Shown here: piece after piece, positions 55,773 to 64,000 of the stretch
Layout: the number at the start of each line of letters is the position of its first letter
Position numbering within the stretch: the first letter of the stretch is position 1
Assembly: GCF_023634065.1 (NCBI RefSeq)
Contig: NZ_JALKCV010000008.1
Coordinates: 1-64,000, forward strand
DNA length: 64,000 bases
Direction of reading: 5' to 3'
Source: Microbulbifer litoralis
GTDB lineage: Bacteria; Pseudomonadota; Gammaproteobacteria; Pseudomonadales; Cellvibrionaceae
The notes under the pieces: generated by a model
What the model was told of the DNA's origin: nothing
What the model saw: only the letters and a program-made list of their open reading frames with translations
Databases searched by the model: none
Position numbers and translations under genes: made by a program

Positions 55773-56271
55773 CAGTGCCCGGATTTATTGCTCGCTCGTA
55801 AGAGAGTTAATCCAAAAATAGTGCCAGTTCCGGATTATGAGTTGTTGCGGTGCGGAATGGCGATGATTTGGCAGCAAAAGCTGCGACTCTGGCGACGGCG
55901 TGCCTATAGGTGGGGCGGTGGGGAAGAGGGATTTCCCCGTGCGCACCAATGTTGTGCAATATAGGTGGTTGGAATCGCCGGGTGGCTCTAGCCCGGATAT
56001 TTCACCAAGCCGCTTAGTATTCAGCGTAACTCTATGCTTTCGTTAATGTTTTCAGGGATCTCCGCGGGGCCAGATTGTCACTGGCCAATGCTGGCCACGC
56101 CCTCGCTTGATCTCTGCACACTCAGCACATTTTTGCGGCTAATACGTGCAATAAGCATGCATGTACGCCGCAAAAATGCACTGAGCGCACAGATCTCGGC
56201 GCGATCATCGTGGCCCCTGGTGAAATATCCGGGCTAGGATTCCCGAAGGGCTATCGGGTGGAGGGCCCGTG
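55773..56271. other. Intergenic region upstream of the glucosylglycerate operon
   Basis: 499 bases with no supported gene. 55988-56237 is a MITE-like element; 55773-55987 should contain the minus-strand operon promoter, but no clear boxes were found. Confidence 0.6.
55988..56237. mobile_element. MITE-like element with perfect 20-bp terminal inverted repeats
   Basis: The ends 55988-56007 and 56218-56237 are perfect inverted repeats of CTAGCCCGGATATTTCACCA. The outermost CTAG would fit a 4-bp duplication, as for the element at 35678. Inside, CTCAGCACATTTTTGCGGC (56121-56139) pairs with 56167-56185 in 17 of 19 positions, off the centre of the outer repeat. No transposase is encoded, so it is non-autonomous or a remnant. 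Confidence 0.8.
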
Positions 56272-56577
56272 ATGCGAAGAGTACACAGAGATGAAACCGG
56301 TAACTGGTCGCACCGGGTCACGGAACAGAGCGATGCGCTGGACCTGGAACCGGGCGTTTTCAAGCTGGAGGATCCGCGGGCCATCGCCGAATCCCTGAAG
56401 CGGTCCGCCGAGCGCAGCGAGCGGCGCAAGGCCGAGCCTTTCCGTTCGGCGATGTCGATGTTGACCTTCTATATCAACCGCGCCGGCAGCACCCTGTCGC
56501 AGGCCGACAGGGTGCGGCTGGAAAAGGCCAAAGAGGAACTGAGAGCGCTGTATGGCCGCACAGGGTCCGGACATTGA
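56272..56577 (+). CDS. DUF3175 domain protein
   Basis: 101 aa; ATG at 56272, 6 bases after GGAGG (a GTG one codon earlier is closer to it). It reads WSHRVTEQSDALDLEPGVFK, then AIAESLKRSAERS and SAMSMLTFYINRAG, the hallmarks of the DUF3175 family, small basic proteins of unknown function. Convergent with the glycine-zipper gene; it sits beside the MITE-like element. Confidence 0.85.
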   Translation: MRRVHRDETGNWSHRVTEQSDALDLEPGVFKLEDPRAIAESLKRSAERSERRKAEPFRSAMSMLTFYINRAGSTLSQADRVRLEKAKEELRALYGRTGSGH

Positions 56578-56595
56578 CCCTGTGCGGCCCGCAGC

Positions 56596-57324
56596 TTATC
56601 GGGATTGCACCCAGGTGCCGTCCGCGCGGCGGCACGCGGAGCCGCGGGTGCGTTGGCCGCTTTCACCGCCGATTTCCGCGGTAAAGGAACGGCAGTAACT
56701 GTCTCCCCGCTGTTCGATGGCGCCGGGCGTAACTGCATACTGCCGGCCCGCGTCCTGCCAGGTGATCCGCTGCCCCTCGGGGGCGAATTCCAGCGCCTGG
56801 GCGACGCAGGCCTGGTTGTGTTCGTCCATCTGCTCGCCGATGCGGCCGCCGATCAGTACGCCGGCGATGGCGCCGCCGATGGTGGCGGCTGTCTGGCCGC
56901 GGCCATCGCCGATCTGGTGTCCGAGCACGCCGCCGATCAGGCCGCCGAGTACACTGCCGACCTGCTTGCTGTTGCAGCGGGTAGAGCTCCGTTGGGGGGC
57001 GGGGCGCCATTCGGGTTCGTAGACGGGCTCTTGCGAGCGCTGGTCAAACCAGGGTGGGAGCCTGACTTCCACTCGCTCGTGTGGATGGTGATCGGCGTAT
57101 TCGCGGTGGTGGCCCCCCTCACATTTGCGCTCTTCCTCGTAGTCGCCGTTGCGTTTCCACTTGCGCTCGACCTTGCAGTTGCCGTCCCAGAACTCTTCTT
57201 TTCTCTCGTAGTGATCGTGGCCGCGGTGTTTTTTCCAGCCGCGGCCCTCGGGCGGTTCCGCCTGGGCGGCGGCCGCGAGGCTGCCGGCGATGGCAATAGC
57301 GGCGATGGCGTTCAGCTTGTTCAT
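56596..57324 (-). CDS. Glycine-zipper 2TM surface protein
   Basis: 242 aa with a signal peptide (cleaved after AQA, residue 22), a charged His/Lys/Glu-rich region, and a glycine zipper (VLGGLIGGVLGHQIGDGRGQ to about residue 165) as in the 17-kDa antigen/SlyB-like family. The C-terminus has further Cys residues. Probably an envelope protein. Function unknown. Confidence 0.85.
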   Translation of the reverse strand: MNKLNAIAAIAIAGSLAAAAQAEPPEGRGWKKHRGHDHYERKEEFWDGNCKVERKWKRNGDYEEERKCEGGHHREYADHHPHERVEVRLPPWFDQRSQEPVYEPEWRPAPQRSSTRCNSKQVGSVLGGLIGGVLGHQIGDGRGQTAATIGGAIAGVLIGGRIGEQMDEHNQACVAQALEFAPEGQRITWQDAGRQYAVTPGAIEQRGDSYCRSFTAEIGGESGQRTRGSACRRADGTWVQSR

Positions 57325-57508
57325 GGTGACTGCTCTCCTTTATATGCTGTGAGTCCATCGGAACCCTGAATGGCGGCGATGCTATCACTTGGCCGGTGGG
57401 CTTCAGGTGGGATGGATCACATTCCGGAAACAGTTTCGCCTGTTGGCGCTGAACCGGTACTGAATCCGGTTCGGGGAAATGGGGGACGTGTCTGTCTGTA
57501 GAAAGCAG

Positions 57509-57530
57509 GGGGCGGCACAGGGACCGCCCC
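57509..57530 (-). terminator. Hairpin at the end of sppA
   Basis: GGGGCGG and CCGCCCC form a 7-bp stem with an 8-base loop 11 bases after the sppA stop. On the minus strand only a weak T-run follows. Confidence 0.5.
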
Positions 57531-57540
57531 GATGTGATTT

Positions 57541-59406
57541 TTACGGCGCCCGGCAGATCAGGCAGCGCACATAGAGTGCGCGCGGATCGCGGAAGCTCTT
57601 CAGTTCGGCGACCGGCGCCAGTGCCGGCTCCAGGCTGCTCAGCCAAGCCCCCAGCGGCAGGTTGGCCTCGATGCTGGCGGCAACCTGGGCGTCGACATTT
57701 TCCATGATCGCACGCAGGAATTTCTCGCCCGCGGTCAGTTCGCGCTGGATTTCCACAACCTGGTAATCCTCCGCCTCTGCGAGCTGGGCGGCGCCGGCGA
57801 TGGCGTCATTGAGATTACCCAGCTCGTCCACCAGGCCCAGTTTCTGGGCCGCGCGGCCGGTCCAGACCTGGCCCTGGGCGATTTTGTTCACTTCCTCCGG
57901 TGTGCTGCCGCGGGCTTCGGCGACGATCTGCAGGAAGCGCGCGTAGGTATTCTCGACCCCCTGTTGCAGCACACTGGCGGCAGCTTCCGGCAGCGGGCGG
58001 TCCAGGCGCATGGCACCGGCCAGTTCGGAGGTGCCGACACCGTCGTTGTAGATGCCGATGTGTTCGAGGGAATCCTCGAAAGTGGGGAAGGCGCCGAACA
58101 CACCGATGGAGCCGGTGATGGTGGATGGCGATGCCCAGATACGGTCGCCGCCGGTGGCGATCCAGTAACCGCCGGAGGCGGCCACGCTGCCCATCGAAAT
58201 CACCACCGGGATATTCGCCTCGCGGGTGGCGAGCAGTTCCTGGCGTATGGCTTCGGACGCAAAGGCGGAGCCGCCGCCGCTGTCGATGCGCAGTACCAGC
58301 GCATCGACTTTCTTCTCCCGCGCCTTGGCGATCAGGTTGCCGAGGGTCACGCTGCCGATCTGCCCCGCCGGCGCCTCGCCGTCGACGATGGCACCGCTGG
58401 CGGAGATCAGGCCGATCTTGGGCGCCTTCTCGCTCGGGTGGGGGATCTGCGTCAGTTTCTGGTTGCGCAGATAGGCGAGGGCGTCGATGGATTTGTAGCT
58501 CTGCTTATCGTCGCCGACACCGATCTTTTCCTGCAGCTCTTCGATGGCGACCCGGCGGCTGGCGAGCTTGTCCACCAGGTCGTTGGTGCGCGCGGTCTCG
58601 GCCCAGTCGCCTTTGTTGGCGGCCAGTTTCTGTGGCAGGTCGGCGATAAACATGTCGATTGCATCCGGCGGCAGGTTGCGCAATCCGGTCACCTGTTCGG
58701 TGTATTCGCCCCAGAGCTGGTGCAGCCAGCGCTGGTTGTTCTCGCGCGAGGCCGGGGACATATCGTCGCGGGTATAGGGTTCGATGAAATCCTTGTAGTC
58801 CCCGACGCGGAATACGTGGAAGTTGACTTTCAGTTTGTCCAGGGCGCTCTTGAAGTAATTGCGGTAGGCGCCGAACCCGGTCAGCAACACCGAGCCCATG
58901 GGGTTCAGGTAGACGGTGTCGGCGTGGCTGGCGAGGAAGTACTGCGCCTGGGTGTAGTTGTCACCCACGGCGTAGACAGGTTTGTCGGTGGCCTTGAAGC
59001 GCTGCACGGCTGCGCCGATTTCCTCCAGCTTGCTCAGGTTGGCGCCCACCATATAGTCGAGTTCCAGCACCAGCGACGAGATGCGCTTGTCCTTGGCGGC
59101 GCCGTCGATGGCGTCCACCAGGTCTTTTACCCGGGTCTCCACCGGCCCCGGCGGGCCGCCGATAAAACCGGGCAGCCCGCTGGGCGGGGACAGTTCGTCC
59201 ACCAGCGCGCCGGTGGGGGCCACCTTGAGGGCCGCTCCCTGGGGAACGGTGAGGCGCTCGTCCTTGCCGAAAATCAGCGCGCCGATAAACAGCAGCAACA
59301 GCAGGAACAGCAGGTTGGTAAAGACACGCCGCAGCCAGGTGATGGCGGCGCCGATGCCACCGAAAAAGCGGCGGATAAATCCCTTTGCGTGGGTTGCTTC
59401 AGTCAA
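57541..59406 (-). CDS. sppA: Signal peptide peptidase SppA (67K type)
   Basis: 621 aa; TTG start at 59406 with AGGAG 9 bases upstream. One membrane segment near 30-46 is followed by two tandem serine-protease domains. The catalytic Lys205 (VGDYKDF) and Ser407 (MGSVAASGGYW) lie where E. coli has Lys209 and Ser409. It degrades cleaved signal peptides in the inner membrane. Probably in an operon after DUF2069. Confidence 0.93.
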   Translation of the reverse strand: MTEATHAKGFIRRFFGGIGAAITWLRRVFTNLLFLLLLLFIGALIFGKDERLTVPQGAALKVAPTGALVDELSPPSGLPGFIGGPPGPVETRVKDLVDAIDGAAKDKRISSLVLELDYMVGANLSKLEEIGAAVQRFKATDKPVYAVGDNYTQAQYFLASHADTVYLNPMGSVLLTGFGAYRNYFKSALDKLKVNFHVFRVGDYKDFIEPYTRDDMSPASRENNQRWLHQLWGEYTEQVTGLRNLPPDAIDMFIADLPQKLAANKGDWAETARTNDLVDKLASRRVAIEELQEKIGVGDDKQSYKSIDALAYLRNQKLTQIPHPSEKAPKIGLISASGAIVDGEAPAGQIGSVTLGNLIAKAREKKVDALVLRIDSGGGSAFASEAIRQELLATREANIPVVISMGSVAASGGYWIATGGDRIWASPSTITGSIGVFGAFPTFEDSLEHIGIYNDGVGTSELAGAMRLDRPLPEAAASVLQQGVENTYARFLQIVAEARGSTPEEVNKIAQGQVWTGRAAQKLGLVDELGNLNDAIAGAAQLAEAEDYQVVEIQRELTAGEKFLRAIMENVDAQVAASIEANLPLGAWLSSLEPALAPVAELKSFRDPRALYVRCLICRAP

Positions 59407-59474
59407 ACCTCAATACTCCTTAGCGCGACGGGTCCGGGCCTGTCCGCGCGTCTTTTGCTTTTTGCGGTTTCGGG

Positions 59475-60825
<1,351 letters not shown>

Positions 60826-61000
60826 TGCGGCGGTATCCTGTTACTGTTTGGCGTATTCTAACCGATTAATGTTTGTGAGTTCTAAAGGCCTTCCGTTTTG
60901 GGCATAGAGCTGTGGCACGGGCGGGGTCGGCTGGGGGACTGCTTGGTGCAGGAGTCCGGGCGGGCTCCGATAAACTCCATCGAAAATACGGAAACAATCC

Positions 61001-62407
61001 ATGACGGAAATGGTGCATCGCTGGCGTCGCTTTGTGGTCTCCCTGTGGACGCTGTTCAATGAGAAGAACTGCCGCCAGAGCGCGGCGGCGCTCACTTATA
61101 TGACGCTGTTCGCCATAGTGCCGCTGGTGACCGTCAGCTATGCGATGCTGTCGCTGTTTCCGGACTTCGCCGGGTTGGAGAACAAGCTGCAGCAACAGAT
61201 CTTTTCCCATTTCGTGCCGGAGAGCGGGCGCGAGGTGCAGGAATATATCAGCAACTTCTCCACCCAGGCACAGCGGCTGACCGGTGTGGGGATCGGCATA
61301 CTGCTGGTGACGGCGGGGCTGATGCTGCGCAATATCGAGGTGACCTTCAACGCGATCTGGGATATTCCCCGCGGCCGCCGCGGTGTCTCCAGTTTCCTGC
61401 TCTACTGGGCCATCCTGAGCCTGGGGCCGATCCTGCTCGGTGCGGGCCTGGCCGCCACCACCTATCTCTTTTCACAGAAGATGTTCCTGCCCGAGGGGGA
61501 TACCCTGGGCCTGTTGCCGATTGCACTGCGGGTGTTGCCGTGGGTATTCACGGCCATGGCCTTCACGCTGTTGTTTATCGCCGTGCCCAACTGTCGCGTG
61601 CCGTTGCGCTACGGCCTGGCGGGCGGAGTGATCACTGCCTTCGCGTTTGAAGTGGCGAAGTACCTGTTCGGGATCATGGTGGCGCGCAGTTCGGTACAGG
61701 CCATCTACGGGGCTTTCGCCTTTGTGCCGCTGTTCCTGATCTGGATCTACCTGATGTGGATGATCGTGCTGGCCGGTTGCGTGCTGGTGCGGACGTTGTC
61801 GGTCTACCATGCGGCGACCCGGGGCAGGAAGTACTCGGATGTAATGGCGGCGCTGGTGCTGCTGTGGGAATTTTTCCGCAACTACCGGAGCGGCCGCCCG
61901 GTGCGGGACCAGGATATCTCGCGCGCGGGTGTCAAACCGGCCCAGTGGCAGCGTATTCGCCAGGTGCTGCAGGACAGGCAGATCATCACCCAGACGGAGC
62001 GCAACGACTATGTGCTGTTGCGCGACCTGGACGCGGTGTCGCTGGCGGACCTGGTGGAGTGGCTGAACCCGGCCCCCATTTCGCGCAGCAGCGACAGGGA
62101 GTTGCGGGGGCTGCCCTGGTATGAAGATATCGAGGAGCGCTTTGTCGAGACGCGGGAGTTTGCCGGCGACAGGCTGGCGATAAACCTGGCCGAACTCTAC
62201 CGCGTCGCTCTGGAGCGGGAGGAGACCGGGGCGGAAAGTGACGCAAAGGATGAATCCGGAATCGCCAAAGCGGCGAATACCAAGGGCAAAAGCAAATCCA
62301 GGCGGGGTAGTGGAAAGAGTGAATCCGGCAGTGGCAAGACGAGTTCCGAAAACGATTCGACGGGCAGCCTTTCTGTGGTTGGTCGCCGCAATAACAAGCG
62401 GGTGTGA
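61001..62407 (+). CDS. YihY/virulence factor BrkB family membrane protein
   Basis: 468 aa. Six hydrophobic segments with the family block SAAALTYMTLFAIVPLVTVSYA and QAIYGAFAFVPLFLIWIYL. Older annotations call it RNase BN, which is wrong for this family. The C-terminus (about 410-468) is a low-complexity, K/S-rich extension that overlaps the next gene. Its position next to arsC-wrbA is as in Pseudomonas. Confidence 0.92.
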   Translation: MTEMVHRWRRFVVSLWTLFNEKNCRQSAAALTYMTLFAIVPLVTVSYAMLSLFPDFAGLENKLQQQIFSHFVPESGREVQEYISNFSTQAQRLTGVGIGILLVTAGLMLRNIEVTFNAIWDIPRGRRGVSSFLLYWAILSLGPILLGAGLAATTYLFSQKMFLPEGDTLGLLPIALRVLPWVFTAMAFTLLFIAVPNCRVPLRYGLAGGVITAFAFEVAKYLFGIMVARSSVQAIYGAFAFVPLFLIWIYLMWMIVLAGCVLVRTLSVYHAATRGRKYSDVMAALVLLWEFFRNYRSGRPVRDQDISRAGVKPAQWQRIRQVLQDRQIITQTERNDYVLLRDLDAVSLADLVEWLNPAPISRSSDRELRGLPWYEDIEERFVETREFAGDRLAINLAELYRVALEREETGAESDAKDESGIAKAANTKGKSKSRRGSGKSESGSGKTSSENDSTGSLSVVGRRNNKRV

Positions 62408-62813
62408 CGGCGGCGGTGAGCGGTTGCAAACCGTGGCCGGCCCGGCGGTTGAGACGCAGGGCAAGACACTGCTGGTCAACTACTGGGCCGAATGGTGCCG
62501 GCCCTGCCGCGAGGAGATCCCCGAACTGAACCAGTTGGCGCGCGAGAATGCGGAGCTGCAGGTGATCGGTGTCAATTACGATCGGCTGAGGGTCGAGAAG
62601 ATCGCCGCACAGGCGAAAAAAATGGGCATTCGTTTCCCGGTGCTGGTGGAGGATCCGGCCGCCCGCTGGGGCTGGGAGCGGCCCCAGGTGCTGCCCACGA
62701 CTTTTATCGTGGCCGATAACGGCGAACTGGTGGCGACGCTGGTCGGGCCGCAGACGGTCGAGAGCCTGCGGGAGGCGCTCGGCGAGCGGGCGGCGGAAGC
62801 GGAAAATCCCTGA
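62319..62813 (+). CDS. TlpA-like thioredoxin-fold lipoprotein
   Basis: About 164 aa from a GTG at 62319; GTG at 62310 and ATG at 62250 are alternatives. A basic stretch and hydrophobic segment end in a lipobox-like ITSGC. The thioredoxin fold has the active site EWCRPCREEIPEL and the cis-Pro region VLPTTFIV. It likely acts as a periplasmic thiol-disulfide reductase anchored to a membrane. The start overlaps the end of yihY by about 90 bases. Confidence 0.8.
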   Translation: MNPAVARRVPKTIRRAAFLWLVAAITSGCDGGGERLQTVAGPAVETQGKTLLVNYWAEWCRPCREEIPELNQLARENAELQVIGVNYDRLRVEKIAAQAKKMGIRFPVLVEDPAARWGWERPQVLPTTFIVADNGELVATLVGPQTVESLREALGERAAEAENP

Positions 62814-62969
62814 GTCCGGACCCGGCGGGTTATAACGCGATAGCTAAACTGTCTATAGGTCTCTCCAGCGGCGCTGTTAGGATGCCCGCCATTTTCCGGG
62901 CAGGGACCGCGCCGCCCAGTCGGACATCGCGACTGCCCGTCACCGGACTCCCGATCGGATTCGCCGACT

Positions 62970-64000
62970 ATGCAACTGACTTCCCTTTTCCTGCTGCTCC
63001 TGTTCGCCTTCCTGCTCTGGCCGCTGTACCGCTGGCACCGCAGTCGCAGCTCGCTGGCACCGGCGGTTTTCGCCGGCCTGCTGCTGGGCCTGGTGTACGG
63101 CGGGTTGCTGCAACTGGCGCGCGGTTGGGGTGCGCAGCCGGCGGAAGTACTGCCGTGGATCGATGTGCTCGGCGATGGCTATGTCAACCTGCTGCACCTG
63201 CTGGTGATGCCGCTGGTGCTGGTGTCGATCCTCGGCGCCGTGGTCAAGGTCAGCAGTACCCAGGCCCTGGGCAAGATCAGTGTGTCGGTACTGGCGGTGC
63301 TGCTGGGTACCACGGCGGTGGCGGCGCTGGTGGGGGTAATGATGGCGCAGCTGTTCGACCTTTCCGCCGCCGGGCTGGTGGAGGGTGCGCGCGAGACGGC
63401 GCGGGCGGAAGTTCTGGGCGAGCGTATCGGCCAGGTGAGCGGCCTCAGTATTCCGGAAATCCTGATTTCCTTTATCCCGTCCAATATTTTTTCCGATCTC
63501 GCCGGCAGCCGCGATACCTCGGTAATTGCGGTGGTGGTCTTTGCGGTGCTGCTGGGCCTGGCGGCATTGGGCGTGCGCCGCGAGCACCCGGAAGAGGGGC
63601 GGAAGATCGTCGACTTCGTGCATGTCGGCCAGGTGTGGGTGATGAAGCTGGTGCGGCTGGTGATGGCCTTTACTCCCTACGGCGTGATGGCACTGGTGGC
63701 GGCGCTGATCGCCAACTCCAGTTGGGCGGATATCCTCAACCTGTTCAGCTTCGTGGTGGCCTCCTTCGCCGCCATCGCGGTGATGTTCCTGGTGCACGGC
63801 CTGCTGTTGCTGGTCAACGGGATCAGCCCGCTGCACTACTTTGCCAAGGTGTGGCCGGTGCTGGTGTTTGCGTTCAGCTCCCGTTCCAGCGCCGCCACCA
63901 TCCCGCTGAATATCGAGACGCAGATCGACGAGCTGCGCAACGCGCCGGCGATCGCCAATTTTTCCGCCTCCTTCGGCGCCACCATCGGCCAGAACGGTTG
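62970..64000 (+). CDS. tcyP: Dicarboxylate/amino acid:cation symporter, TcyP-like (truncated by window end)
   Basis: 343 codons are visible; the gene runs off the end. Several membrane segments and the SDF-family block AFSSRSSAATIPLNIETQIDE near the end (about 310-330) match L-cystine importer TcyP (YdjN). It uses ion gradients for uptake. The start ATG at 62970 is the first in frame after the stop. Truncated at the C-terminus only by the window. Confidence 0.85.
   Translation, partial: MQLTSLFLLLLFAFLLWPLYRWHRSRSSLAPAVFAGLLLGLVYGGLLQLARGWGAQPAEVLPWIDVLGDGYVNLLHLLVMPLVLVSILGAVVKVSSTQALGKISVSVLAVLLGTTAVAALVGVMMAQLFDLSAAGLVEGARETARAEVLGERIGQVSGLSIPEILISFIPSNIFSDLAGSRDTSVIAVVVFAVLLGLAALGVRREHPEEGRKIVDFVHVGQVWVMKLVRLVMAFTPYGVMALVAALIANSSWADILNLFSFVVASFAAIAVMFLVHGLLLLVNGISPLHYFAKVWPVLVFAFSSRSSAATIPLNIETQIDELRNAPAIANFSASFGATIGQNG

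Overview
The window reads as a chromosomal segment of a high-GC marine gammaproteobacterium close to Cellvibrionales/Microbulbifer, with clear kinship to Pseudomonas. The basis is gene order plus inferred proteins. The run leuC-leuD-leuB-asd-usg-fimV-truA-trpF-(trpB-trpA)-accD-folC-SPOR protein-cvpA-purF-metZ is the same backbone I know from Pseudomonas, with trpBA and one unknown 470-codon gene added. Species assignment is inference; no rRNA or tRNA gene was seen.

Region by region: 1-9000 holds housekeeping genes (DUF4389 protein, sixA, an alpha/beta hydrolase, a CHMI-like isomerase, folE, prmB, aroC, an MDR oxidoreductase, an outer-membrane barrel protein, a LysR regulator). 9000-30300 is the leu/asd/fimV/trp/acc/pur/met backbone. 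30480-34400 is a moxR-DUF58-transglutaminase operon. 34450-40250 holds an MFS transporter ending inside a palindromic MITE-like element, a LysR regulator, a possible 51-codon gene, a 7TM diguanylate cyclase and an HPP-family membrane protein.

40284-51871 is the accessory region and the best candidate for an undescribed system. An FHA-like/sigma-54 activator is divergent from a membrane Ser/Thr kinase with TPRs. An unknown 255-aa protein is divergent from a five-gene operon that closes with a strong terminator: a 206-aa beta-rich protein, a 168-aa protein with a nuclease-like D...ExK signature, a 934-aa protein, a phage-tail-collar protein and a small HTH regulator. A lipoprotein and a 117-aa protein follow. 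No capsid, tail-tube, sheath, integrase or T6SS gene is present, so this is neither a prophage nor a canonical injection system.

51881-55772 (minus strand) is a complete glucosylglycerate module: phosphatase, glucosyl-3-phosphoglycerate synthase and a GH13_18 phosphorylase. It would make and recover the compatible solute. 55988-56237 is a second MITE-like element. 56272-64000 returns to ordinary genes: DUF3175, a glycine-zipper protein, sppA, DUF2069, wrbA, arsC, yihY, a TlpA-like lipoprotein and a truncated tcyP.

Four classes of short repeats sit between genes: REP-like palindromes, a GTCATTCCGG-type palindrome, a hairpin element with a conserved loop and compensating stems, and tracts of the heptamer GAGTCCC.
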